From the NCBI GenBank assembly GCA_030407085.1, contig CM059587.1, positions 41,762,501 through 41,826,500 of the forward strand: a DNA stretch of 64,000 nt. The letters are read 5' to 3'. The stretch is from Trichopria drosophilae. Its lineage: Eukaryota; Arthropoda; Insecta; Hymenoptera; Diapriidae. A program made the position numbers and the translations under genes. Below the pieces are notes generated by a model. That model had not been told where the DNA came from. It saw only the letters and a program-made list of their open reading frames with translations, and made no database searches. This document shows positions 12,506 through 24,891 of the stretch, in pieces (position 1 is the stretch's first letter; each line of letters opens with the position of its first letter).

Positions 12506-15390
12506 AGTGGGCCTTAGGTAGAAATTATAAAACAACGTCGAAAGAAATTGCAATGGCACGGATGCAATGAAAGCAGCTGAAAAATTCGCGATTAATAGAA
12601 GAATGGCAAACAGCACGAACTTTAACAGAGTGGAATTTCAATATATTGTTCTAGACGTATTCAACCGCTCTATAGATTTTCAAGGTGTGTCCGCATATCA
12701 AAATTGCACAATCCATCTCGAATCGAATAACTCCAATATTTATTATTTTAAAGAAATTTTGATAAGCGATTCAACATGTTTTGAGAGGTGCATATTGCAT
12801 TGGAATTAATTGGAAATAAATGCGTGACATTTCTTCGTTTAATATTGAATATCTTATTTCTTGCAACAACATCAAAGGGCGGTTGCAAATAAATCATTGA
12901 AATTACTGAGAAAATATTGTGCAAAATCTTCTTTATCTCGACCTGGCGGATTACAGATATTACATTTTATCGATTTTGAGAGGGTTGGGGAAATTAATAG
13001 AAGGATTATTTTCGAACGGTTTAAAAATTGTTGATTATGCTAAATATCTGTCTGTTTTTTTTAAATCGATTTATAATTTATAAATATTCATTTCAAATTG
13101 ATTAAAATATTTACATTACTTTTTGATAGTGAACAAAGTAAGAAAATTCGTATATTGTGAGATTGCTTTTCCATATACGTAGATATCTTGGAATCGCTGA
13201 TAAACTTTATTAATTATAGACCAATTTACAATTAGATTCGGGTGTCAGCGAAGAACTAACTGGAAAATTAGATTAGGTCGCGATATTGGAATCTTATATT
13301 AAGATACAATATTGCATTCTGTATATGTGGGGCTACATACGCTCACGGAACTTATTAATTAAGAAATTCAAAGTTTAATACATAAGACTATTCTGAAAGC
13401 ATATGAGTAAAAACTTTTCCTTTTCATGACTAACATTTCAGGAATGCAATTCCGAGTTTAGTTTAACTTACGAACCGAACCAAAATACGCATTATATTAT
13501 TATTCTTCATAAAGCATCCAATAATTCTTATATGTATATTAAAATTGTTTATAGTTCGAGTGGAGATTCAATTTTAATTTTCATAATATGAACAAAACGT
13601 ACAAAATTCAATTAATAGATTTTCCTAAACTTTAAATTTTACCATTTTTATTATAATCCTATAAATAAATTATAATCTGTAGGTGCAAATATTTTTACTG
13701 TTTTTTATTACCTGAATAAACAAATTACATATTTATATTATAGACATGTATTCAGTATGGCAACACAAGTTACAAGTTTATTGAAATCAGAAATAAATGT
13801 TCATTTTAATATAAAACTATTATTAGGCACAAGTTTTATTGTGAAATAATAATAGCTATTTTGTCGAATAATATTTCTGTTTATAAAGATAGTCAAATAG
13901 ATTTATACGTATAATACAGACACGTTAACTTAATTTATTAAATAAATATCCCTCATGACGTAATTATTAACCATTTTAGTTGCAGAAATTAAACACGTTA
14001 ATCGTGAATTAGTTGTTGTGATTACGTGTTTCAGTATTTATTGTGTCGCTTAATATTATTTGCACAGTCAAACATAAATGTTAGTAAACTGCGTTAAATA
14101 TAGCATTACTATCTTTCAATTTTACTAATTTTCATTTATACACACTGCAATTTTTTCGATGAATGTTTTAACATAAATGTAATATTTTTTACTGTAATAT
14201 TTTTTACCGTAATATATTTTACCGTAATATATTTTACCGTAATATTTTGTCATATTATTTTTTCCATACAATTTAGACCGGTCACCTCAATGGTATTAAC
14301 AATTCGTATGTAATATTGCAATATACAGACAATTTGTTGTGTGTTTTCGATATAAATTAAAAGGTCAAATCAATCATTGAAATATAAACCGAAGAAACCT
14401 GATAGATCTAATAAAAAGGAAACGATCACATTTGTTTCTCTTTGAAACTTTTCATATATCAATTTTTTTTTTAATATAAAAAAATTATTGAATGACTGAT
14501 TGAATCATATTTCGAATACTTGTAACTGATGCCGTAAAAAACTATCAATTTTAAACTGCCGAAAATACAAATACGAACTTAATACGAATATAAATTTAAT
14601 AGTCAGTAGACAAGCCAACTCGAATTACATTTCCATTTTGGAAATATTAATTACAGCAGTGTCTTATAAGTCCATAAATACAAAAATTTGTCTATACGTA
14701 GTCTTTACAAACTATCTTTGTCAATTGCGTACTCTGTTCCAATTAAAAAATTTTACATTTTATGAACTTACGCTAATATTGTGTAAAACTATTTAAAAAA
14801 AATGCTTTCTGTTTCATTTACTGCTAGCCATCATTTAAAATTGGAATAAAAGGACATGATAGTGATCTGTCAGTCCTATTATTTTTATTCCCCTTTCTTC
14901 AAAATTTTCTTAGATTGGGTGTATATAAATCGATATGTCATATTTTCGAAAAAAATAAAAATATCTCAATTCGAAACAGCGAAACTTTTACAGGTGGGTT
15001 CACAATAGTGAATGATTTATCACATTATACACCTGTAATGCCGCCCTCGTGGATGTTCTTTACACTTTTCGACAGTACGTAAATGTTTAATATTTGTTTA
15101 TTTCATTAATTAATTATTGAACAAAAATTTTGCTATATCTGAACTATTTCATTTTAAGAAAACATATTAAAAATGCTTACTGGAGATTTCACAGAAGGAA
15201 CATGCAGTGAAACGATTATAAAGAGAACAATATTTAGAATTATATTGAGATGAAAAAATTTATTTATCTATGTATTTAATTGTCTAATTAATTAATAAAT
15301 AACATTTCCTATATGTATAATGTTCTCATGAAAAATTATAATGGCAGTTTTTGTGCATACATAAGTTTTTCTTTGCACGGAAAATAGGTG
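12506..15390. other. AT-rich intron, one minisatellite, otherwise nothing recognised
   Basis: Very AT-rich. The only structure noted is the 15-bp tandem repeat at 14181-14249. Confidence 0.45.
14181..14249. repeat. 15-bp minisatellite, about 4.6 copies
   Basis: The unit AATATTTTTTACCGT, with variants AATATATTTTACCGT and AATATTTTTTACTGT, is repeated head to tail. Confidence 0.8.
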
Positions 15391-15399
15391 AAATTTGTT

Positions 15400-15850
15400 A
15401 CCAAGAGGTTTTTGGGGTCCCTGATTGCAAATGTGGTGTTAGTTTTGAAAAATTCAAAATGTCGGATCCATATTCTGAGCCAAAAATGTTGTAAACGACT
15501 TTATTATAATGCGTGTTACCCGTTATTATTTTTACCAAATTAAAAATGCCGGATAAAATATGTCGATCAAATATTTTACAAATATCTCCATTTAATGAAA
15601 ATGTAATATTGGAGGGTTTTCAGGGACGATGATTATGAATCCGAGAATAATATTCTCAAATTTATTATTCTAGATTCAATGAGTCGGGCAAAATTAACGC
15701 CGGATTTATAATCAGAGACCTCAAAAACCCAAAATTAACAAATTTTGTTAAAAGTGAGACATTTCAATTTATTTTGTCCATCATATTGGACCAGCCATTT
15801 TGAATTTGGTAAACGTAACGACAGATTCATAATGAGCGATACCAGAAACG
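15400..15850. repeat. Block of the GGCGGATCC dispersed repeat
   Basis: Degenerate units: AAAATGTCGGATCCATATTC near 15458, ATGCCGGATAAAATATGTCG near 15544, and inverted copies near 15780. They are separated by 'tatgaatccgag'-like segments. These match better-preserved copies at 21200-21510. Confidence 0.5.
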
Positions 15851-18169
15851 TTTAGAAATAGATGTATATTAAAAAATCCCTTGTATAGTTTGCATTAAAA
15901 TGAATTTATTCGAAAAAACACCCTTTTGCAATTTCATTTTTTAATAACAATTATCATAATAACATTAAAGGAAAACTAACTTTATGAACACCAACTTGGT
16001 TAGGAGCAATTCGAAATTTTAGTAAAACAATTCCTTTAAGGAATTTGAAATATTCTTGAATTTGATTTTTAAAATTTGTTATCAAAATATTCTCTTCTTT
16101 AAATGTTGAAACTTTTGATGTTTTAAAATGATGCATTATTTAAGTAATACGATTAACAATTTTACATATTATATTTTTTACATATTATATTATATTTTTA
16201 TATAATTCAAAAAGTTGCGATTAATTTAAAACATTAAAAATAATTTATCATCATTTAATTAGAACTGCAAATAGCTCTTTCCTTTCAAGGATGATGAAAA
16301 TAGTGGATATAAAAAGAAATTCTAATGAAAAAAGACATTAATTAACATTTTACAAGCTATTTTCCAAATATATGTACGTGGTAAGCAATTGATATTACAA
16401 GAAGGATTAATTTTAATATAATTCCAATCTTATTAATCGAATATTATAAATCACTAAATAAATAATTGTATATAATATTTCACAATCAATGTTCATTTTA
16501 TTTAAGTATCGCATAAATATTAAAATAGTACACGGAATGACAATTTTTAACAAAATATTTATATACTTTTATATCATTATTTATAGACTTTCATTCCTTC
16601 TGATATCGACTATCTTTTAAATAAACCTTCATAAACTTTCCGCTGTGAATTTATATAAAAATTTTTATTCCATGCAATGAAATAAATATCTCAACGGAAG
16701 ATCTTATAATAAAAGTTATACTTCTTGTATTATGCTTCTTGTATTTGCGTTACATACAAATATGGAGATAAGCTTACACAAATTTCTAATAATAAACAAA
16801 TATTTATACTTGTCATTATTGATCTACGTGTCTAACACCTACGCAATTAAATAAATGCAAAATATTTTTAAAAACCCAATATTATAATTAGAAAACTAAG
16901 AACTTCACATTTTAACTTGTTTTCAAACTATAATCTGAGAGAAAAATTTAAGAGAAGCTGCTCGATATTTTAAGGATTTATGTGCTTTGATTATATTTTT
17001 CCAATATTGTTATGTATAATTAATTAAAAGATATGAACACGTAAGTTTATTTAATCTGGCTCGTACAAAATCGTTTTCTTTTTTAAATAACTGGCTTCGT
17101 TGATTTGCATCAGACTAAATTTAAAGTGAGTGTCCGCACTGATATCTTTTATCAATGTGGCCCGAGGGAACGCTGAGAAACAGTAAATATTCAATGTTTT
17201 AAATTTAGAGAAAATATATACAAAAGTAAAAACTATTGATGAAATAGACTTCTAATGTCAAAAATACACCTGTTAATATATTTAAGACTCGGACATTTCA
17301 ATTATTAAACAACTTGTTGATATTAAAATCCGGATTTTAGTCTTTGAAGAACATTATTTATTGTTAACAATACTTTAAACTTTAAAAATGGAAAATGTAT
17401 TTAAGAAATTATTATTATTAGTCTGAACGTGATTTTAGAGAAAGAAATAACTTTTAAGTAATAAGAAATTATATTTAATAAAACTATCAAAACCCATCAT
17501 ATAGTCGGCCTGTTAAAATAATGAATTTGGCAATATTAAATATTTTTGTCATTGTAAAAAAAGATTAGTGTAATGGAGATTGTCCAGAAATAAAAACTTA
17601 TAAAAATACAAATAAAATAAAAATATTATAAAATCTTTAGAAACCAATATCTCCTATAATTAAACATATTTATTGAGTCTTGCTAAAGATAAATATAAAA
17701 TATCACTTCATTGTAAAATTGCATAAATGTATCATTATGTACATAAAGTGGCCGATTACTAGTTTAAACGAAAGCATGTTATGGAATGGGAAGCATTTAT
17801 TAATAATAAAGAAATAATTTTATTTAGTAACAAATATAATTTAAGTATTAATAAATGTTGTTTACAGTAAAGAAATGCTTTAGTTCGCCATATTTAAAGA
17901 AACCTGCTTTTCAGTAAATAATTTGTTTTATCAGTGCACTTATCAATCTATAAAAATAGTATCAAAGTGTTAAAAAAACATCAACAAAACTATCTCACAT
18001 TTTCAATAGTTCAGCCCTTAAGGTCTGAATGTTTGACATCTAACATTTAAGCACATCAATGGGAATGGATCGTACATGTAAAAAACTGGCAAACGTGGAT
18101 CATATTTGTATATTTTGCAATAACTTTGCAATACATTCTTAATGAATTTGTAGGAAACTTGCTATACCA
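15851..18169. other. AT-rich intron, nothing recognised
   Basis: Low-complexity AT sequence with short TATAT runs near 16160-16205. I see no coding or transposon evidence. Confidence 0.45.
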
Positions 18170-18530
18170 ACGTTTGTTAAATCGCTGAATCTGAGTCTAA
18201 CGTGAAAATAGTTCAATTCAAAATGGCGGATGCAATATGGCGTTGGCAAATTTACTAAATTTATTAAAATAATACTAAATACTGTTAAATATGTGTAGGA
18301 TTAGTAATGCTGTTTTTCGAACGGTGATTATGAATGTAATATGAATATTATACAATTCAAAGTGGCGAATTTGTTATGGCGGTATTCGAGTTTGATAAAT
18401 TTATTAAAATGTCACTTAATATTATTAAATATATGCACGTCTTGGGTTACTATAATTTATTATGTCTATGACTCTGAATGTTATATAAAAACTGTATAAT
18501 TAAAAATCGCGGATTCAGTAATGTACTATT
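18170..18530. repeat. Block of the GGCGGATCC dispersed repeat, three degenerate units
   Basis: Units with AAAATGGCGGATGCAATATG near 18221, AAGTGGCGAATTTGTTATGG near 18359 and AAATCGCGGATTCAG near 18506. The spacing is about 140 bases. Each is preceded by a 'tatgaat/tctgaat' segment and followed by 'ttattaaaat'. Confidence 0.5.
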
Positions 18531-19320
18531 CTTAATATTTTCAAGTACTCTGAGGATTCTCATTCATAAAATTGAAGAAAGAAGGTTATGCAAAATAAAA
18601 TAAAAAAGTAAGATTTTTAGGCATATTTTTTAATTTTTTCATGATTTTCCTACCGAGCCCTTTTTTATTTGATTTAGATAATATGTTATAAAAAAAATTG
18701 TTGTTTTATCCATTTTTTCAACGGAAAGCACGGTTTGAGAGATGTTTTTTATGAAAATCATTTTACCGAATTAGTAAAAATATTTTCAAAAATCCTTCAA
18801 ATAAACAATTCGAAATTTGACAGAAAGATATTTCGACCTTTTTTTGAAAAACACTAAGAGAATGCATCTGGAAAGTACGAGATGGTGATAAAGGTTCAGT
18901 GAACTTCGGCTGCTGAGTGATTCCCGCTTAAGACACCCGCAGTACAAATGCCTGGGCGGGTTACTTGTTTCAATTCTAGCACGCGACCAATTCGTTTCAC
19001 TGTTTCGCGAATGGGGAGTTCGTGACGCCAGGGTGATTATAATTATGGAAGGCAATGACAAACGATGACTCTGGGTCGCCAATTACTGCGGTTCGCCTCC
19101 TTGTACTGTACAATTCATGAGGCAAAACAAATTTCCCAAACAAAAGTTTTTTTCCAAATTGTTCAAGTGGTACTGGTGACGAAGAATTACAGCATTTCCA
19201 ATGAAAACATAACAATATTTCGAAAGCTGTTAACTAATCATTTAGAATCGAATTCCACTGATAAAAGTATTTGTTTTATTCAAAAAAAGGCTTCTTAACA
19301 GTTAACAAATGAAATTGTGA
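18531..19320. other. Intron segment with a GC-balanced unique block (about 18860-19130)
   Basis: The middle part is clearly less AT-rich than its surroundings and non-repetitive within this window. Open frames of 72-98 codons cross it on both strands but have no recognisable domains. It could be a conserved intronic regulatory element or an old insertion. Confidence 0.3.
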
Positions 19321-21190
19321 TATTTGGTGATCTATTTATGCCATTTATTGAGACCCTGCAAGGAAGGCTTCTTTACTTGCAATTGAGATTTATTAATATT
19401 AAACAACTCATTGCTTTCACTGCACAAAATATTTCTTAATAGCCAAATATACGCTTATCAACATACTAAGAAATTACTTACAAAGAATTTTTTATGTGGG
19501 AAAAAAAAATATGCTTATAGTTTGTTATATAAATGAGGTATTATGGACGAACAAATTTTGATGAAAATGAATGCATTTCTTATCCGTCCATCTATTCTCT
19601 CCTCATATCAGAAACTTAAAAATGTATGAGAAAAAATCAGTTTGTCAAAAAAAAGCAGTCCAAAAAAATGATGACTAAATTGGGAAGATTGTACTTGCCA
19701 AATCATACTACATTTTTGCATTAATTTTCGTTACACGATGCTCATTGTAAGACCTTAATGTCGTATTTATATTATATTATATTATCATCGAGCAATAACG
19801 AAAATGCACAACTTACTGTAATCTATTTAACCTATTAATGCGGACATAACCTTATAGTAAATACCATTCAACCGCACACACCAACAATAGGGTTAGATGG
19901 CTGGTACTAATTGTATTATTAGGTTATGTCCTTACATTAAATTTCAAAATTTACGGCGAACTCAGAGATGTATAAAGAGGCAATGCAGCGTGGGATTTGT
20001 TTACTTTGTATGTTGCGTCTTCTCAATTTAATACTGGCAAACTTAATATTTCTTAACTATTAAGAAATGCATTTTTACATTTAGCACTGACATTTTTATG
20101 TTTGATAAATGTTTTAATCGCCGAAATTAATAAATCTAATTGATTGTATTAAAAATATGTTCATTTCAACCAACTAAACTAGCTCAAATAACCGGTATTT
20201 TTAATTGAACAAACGCTAAGAAGGTAACAATTTCATAGTTAATAAATATATATTTAATGGAAATAAATTTGTTAAATATTAACAAATATTTCCTGCGCAT
20301 ATTCAAATAAATATACTTATTAGCGATAAAGGAATACTTTTATGACAGTGTATAAACTGTCAAAGGTGTTTTTGAAAAATCGGTTAGTTACATTTTGTTT
20401 CAAAGGGCAGACAACGTTTGGCTTAACTAGATAAAGATAAGAGATATTCTAGAGTAAAAATGTAAAACACATGCTTTTTTGCCATATTTAATGAGCTGGC
20501 ACATTCATATTTTCATTGACCCTTATACATAACGATATCCCGTAAAGAACAAGTGCCAAATTGGATGACCCCACTGTGCTAGCTAAGGGTTAAGGTCAGG
20601 CAGTATCAGGACATAATTTTGCTTACAAAAAACTCGAACGATTTTAGAAAATATTACTTTTATACTTCAAAATTCATTTTTAAACGTAAAAAGTACTACA
20701 TTGATACAGAGTGCGTAAAGTGCCAAAGTTTGTGTACCCTTGTGTATGTGGACGAGTCTTTGAGCTCGGTTGCAACCTTCACATTCGTAGAAAAAAACTT
20801 TTAACCACTTGTATCGAAAACTACTATTATTTATGTCTGAGAAATCGTCTGTTCTGTGAATGTGCTATTCTTAGTATTGAAATACGATTTTTTCTTCCCT
20901 TTATGGTGGAGACAAATGTGAACATTTAGTGATAAATTTAATAGGCATAGGTTTATAGTTTGTGAGATCTCTGTATACGAAAATGATGTCCAATTTCAAA
21001 CTTTCAAAATATCAGATTTGATACGGCGAGTGAATTGAACAATGTATAGAGTCTTAAATCGAAATTTTAGACATTATTATGAAATCGTACTACTATAAGC
21101 CTAAGATGTTTAACTAACGTATAAAAATAAATTTGAAACATTCTTCAATAACATTAATTAATTAAAATTATAATTAAAATTATAAACAGT
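19321..21190. other. Intron segment; TTACGC-family fragment near 20610-20830
   Basis: Around 20705-20800 the sequence has GAGTGCGTAAAGTGCCAAAG and CACATTCGTAGAAAAAAACT, resembling the repeat cluster at 1-600. At 19827 a TTAACCTATTAATGCGG motif looks like a piggyBac-type end. A partner GGGTTAA lies at 20587-20593, but the ends match poorly. The rest is not recognised. Confidence 0.35.
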
Positions 21191-21199
21191 AATATATTC

Positions 21200-21510
21200 A
21201 AAAATATACAATTTTTTCAAAACGAATCGTTTGTGAAGAAATTTCCTCTACAGACATATATGGGCAAGTTACCATTTATATGTTCTTCGTGTCATTGATT
21301 AAAAATCCGAGGCAAGAATTTTAAAATTCAAAATGAGGGATCCAATATGGCGGATAAAAAAAATAAAATTTACATCACATTAGACAAAACCCTGTATCTG
21401 GTGTTTTCGAGGTCGTTGATTATGAATCCGAAGTCAAAATTTGGAAATTCTAAATGGCGGATCCAATATGGCGGATCCAATATGGTGGAAAACATTTTAA
21501 AAATTACAGT
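21200..21510. repeat. Best-preserved block of the GGCGGATCC dispersed repeat
   Basis: Two units 120 bases apart carry GGGATCCAATATGGCGG and GGCGGATCCAATATGGCGG. In the second, the core is duplicated in tandem. Both follow a 'gattatgaatccga' type segment and an AATTCAAAATG-like lead. The flank TTTTTTCAAAACGAATCGTT (21211-21230) recurs as its complement near 56660-56685. Confidence 0.6.
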
Positions 21511-21726
21511 GACGTAGACAAAAATCTATCTAAAGAATTCATTTGAAGTCAGATTATTATTCAGCGCGGAAGAAACATTCAGGATGTTCTTGATTCTAAA
21601 TTTCGCCGGCCCGATCATTCTGATTAAAAAGTTGTCACAATGTATTTTTTATACATATATTTCAAAATTCTACACATTTCTGAATTAACTAACTATTTGT
21701 CTGTGGACTAATATGTTTGGTTCCAT

Positions 21727-22482
21727 GGCAAAATAATACAACGACAAAATAATAGGACAAAATAATAAACTTTGCGAATTATTATAATAATGTGTATTAT
21801 TATATGGATATATTTATCTCCAAAAATAAAAAACAATCATCTATAACAAAATTGTTGATGTTTTAGTAATTTAAAATCGATCATTAACGCCAAAAACCAT
21901 AACAACAGATTTCGAACAAGCATTCGGGTCATGTATAACAAAGAAATTTCCAAACACAACAAGGCATAGATGCAATTTCCATTCTGGACAGGACATGTAG
22001 AGAAATATTTACTCATGTGGATTACGAGAAAATTATAATTAATTTGTATCGAGAATGAGAATTCTGAAATATTAATCGAATACATCAGACATACATGGAA
22101 TAACAAATACGATAATAATGTAAGGACGCATCGTGCCATAATGCCCTTTTTTAGTGTCCTACGCGATGATGAACAACAAGCAACTGAAATTTTATTGGAA
22201 CAAATGACAGCTGGAAGACCAATAGATCCAAAATTACCGACAATACGATCAGCGATTATTTAACATCATTAGTGCATTTAATGAACATACAGATAAAATT
22301 CAATACTTAAATAACATAGCAAAATCTGTTAAAATTGAATTGAATTTTCTTTTTAGATATATTATTCATGTTAGTTTTTTTAATCGTTTTAGTGTGATGT
22401 TTTGTCGCAGTGTTATTTTGTTGTAATTCTTTTATCGCTATGTTATTTTTTCGTAATTATTTTGACATGTGTTATTTTGTCC
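21727..22482. mobile_element. Deleted MULE-type DNA transposon
   Basis: The ends carry inverted, internally repeated GACAAAATAATA motifs: left side ACGACAAAATAATAGGACAA, right side the complementary TTATTTTGTCC motif three or more times over 22400-22482. Between them lies the C-terminal end of a transposase (see the pseudogene at 22054). The inside is reduced, and no 8-10 bp target duplication could be recognised. Confidence 0.5.
22054..22345 (+). pseudogene. MULE transposase C-terminal fragment, frameshifted
   Basis: The reading frame from 22054 gives a segment ending FFSVLRDDEQQATEILLEQM, then TAGRPIDPKLPT, and stops at 22261. A frame change near 22238 continues with RQYDQRLFNIISAFNEHTDK, then IQYLNNIAKSVKI. 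LRDDEQQAT-type helices followed by a basic proline segment and a NNIA-type tail are the usual end of FLYWCH/MULE transposases in arthropods. The upstream TNN-VEGWH motif is missing: VRTHRA jumps to MPFFSVL, so an internal deletion is likely. There is no start codon and no catalytic core. Assignment rests on motif memory, so it is moderate. Confidence 0.5.
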
Positions 22483-24680
22483 GATAATTAGTTTATACAT
22501 AATATGAAAATATATATATTGTTTTTAACGAACCATAAGTAAATTTGAAACCTCTCCCTTGGTCACTATTAGCAGTTCTTAAGAAAGAGTCGCAGTAAAA
22601 CAGTACTAAATAAGGAATATTTGGAAAAATCATCTAATTATAAGAAAGATAGACAGGTCGATGATGTATACTATACTCAAAGTTCCAAACAATGAAATTA
22701 ATATAATTTAATTTGTAATGGAAGTATTAAAAAACAGACAATAATAGAATATTAATAATTTGTCTTTAATTTTAGTGTAAACCTAATAGCATTGGATTCG
22801 AGTCATTTAACCTTTTTATCATAAGAAATTTTTGTTCTCTCAAATTTACTTTGCATCAGATAGAAAAAACGGCTGTTGTTTAAATTTGAGTAATCTTCTA
22901 TTCATATTATCAGAAATAATGAACATCTGACATTCAAACATTGTTCGCCTTTAATTTGCGGATTTGAGAGTAAAATTCTTTTTAGAAACTAGGATTCCCT
23001 GGCTATGGTTAGTCATTTCAAGATAAACATTCAATTTTTGGTAATATCTGAAAAAGAGATAATGTATGATTATAATTAAGGATTAGTTCGGCATAATGCT
23101 ATCATGCTGGCAAATTTAAGACCCAAACAAATGGATTTAGTTTCCAAGCTATTACAATATTATATTTTCGGTACAATATGAACCTTATATTTATATTAAA
23201 ATGAGCGCTATCAGTACTTCTCATAATACATTGATTTTAATCAAGAGTGATAGGAAGGTAGAGAGGAATTGGACCAACGAGTACGCATGGCACGCATGCC
23301 CATGGACATTGATTCTTTCCCAAAACTAAATGGTCTAAATGAGTTTATCCGTTTATCGTTCGGTGTAATTAATCTCAAAAATTAAAAGCAATTGTTCACC
23401 AGAAATAGGATCGGCACTTGATTAAAGTAAAACAAAGTTGCACACAAAGAGACATTTTCCCTCAACAATCATGGGTGAACTCACCGCTCTTAGATGTGGT
23501 CGGTATACAATGAAATTACTCTCAAAGGATTGTACTCTAAACTTAATTTAGCAAGAATTTGCTCAGTATAAAATAGAATTAATGAATTAGATTAGTTATT
23601 GACTATTTTTCTCATGACACCAGTGCTAAATGACTATCTGATACAATCTTATTAATTTTAAGTGATTCTGTTTACAGTGTCTGCAGTTCTAGTTTTCATT
23701 ATAAATTTAATGACAAATTTGACATTCACATGGATTTTTGCGATTTTTGTTAAATAATATTGAATTTGCGATTATTAAACTCATTGTCAGTTTTTAACAA
23801 CTATGCTGTTGTCTTAGATGAAAATATACATTCTTTTACTAATATAAAAATATATTGTAGTGTAAGTTTCAACACAGTGATAACAGAAGACTTTTAAATA
23901 GTTTGATATATCTTACAAATTTGCGGTACTCTTAAATATGAATTAGTTCAAATTTACTAATAAAGGACTGAAAATTCGGAGACCAATGGAATTATTTTTA
24001 CTACTAAACAGGAAGTACCGCGTTAATTAATTAGTAAAATTTAGTGATTAATTTCAGCAATAAGCTATTTAAAAATACAATTACTAATTTCAAATTTCTT
24101 CATTAGTAAACATCATTACTAATTCAGATTGAGAGAGTTGATTTTGCATCTAACCAAATATATTATTTGCAGATATCTCACTAGTTTAATATTAAATACA
24201 GTAAAAAGTATATTTGTGATAAAATATTTGTACTTCATCTTTCGGCTCATACAATTAATATTAATTGCTCTAGAAAATTTTAAATGTAATCAGTGTAGAT
24301 AATTTTCTACAACAATAAAAAAGTAGATTAGTTACTAATGTAGTATTAAACTGTTTCCACTACTACACTTTTCATTTGTTAGTAACCGTGGAAGAGCAAA
24401 TCACCGATTTCGGTGAAAGTTGTAGCAACTTGCAATAGACTAAATGTTCAACTAGATTCCTAAAATTTACTTCATTTAAAATAATGCATCAAATTTAATT
24501 AATTTCGTGTTAACTACAATAGTAAAGATAGAAGCATTCAACTACAAGAAATAGAATTAAAAATTCTAATTATTCATTTCAATCTAAAATGAATATTTCA
24601 ATACAATTTCCAAACCTTTTTCTCACTGTTGAATGCTTTCTACTTTATTAATATATTGGATGAATCATTTTAATGAACTA
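22483..24680. other. Intron segment, nothing recognised
   Basis: AT-rich. Repeated ATTACTAAT/ATTAGTAA words between about 23950 and 24380 may be an old inverted-repeat element, but I could not define its ends. A less AT-rich unique patch lies at 23250-23340. Confidence 0.4.
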
Positions 24681-24749
24681 AATGTATGCTAAACTATGCA
24701 ACGTACAAGAAATTGTCAGGACAAAAAAGCCGAGGACAACGGAGTTATG

Positions 24750-24810
24750 TGTCAGTCCTAATAGTTTTGACCTTCAGGTCGATATACAAGGTCATTTGAA
24801 GGTCAAACTT
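24750..24810. repeat. Cluster of TGACCT/AGGTCA half-sites
   Basis: TGACCTTCAGGTCGATATAC is followed by AAGGTCATTTGAAGGTCAAA, giving four close matches to the AGGTCA half-site of nuclear receptors in both orientations. It may be a receptor-binding site, or only part of a repeat. Confidence 0.3.
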
Positions 24811-24891
24811 ATTTCTTTCAATGGAAGATTTTCGATGCCGGCATCGAAAAAAGAGGGATTTTATGTTAGAAATGATTCGATACTTTTCTAG

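Noticed and set aside
12416..12809. 66- and 80-codon frames beside the second foldback
   Set aside because: They overlap the foldback arm on opposite strands and show no family features.
19827..20593. piggyBac-type element from TTAACCTATTAATG to GGGTTAA
   Set aside because: The left end lacks CCC and the two ends barely match, so it was not listed as an element.
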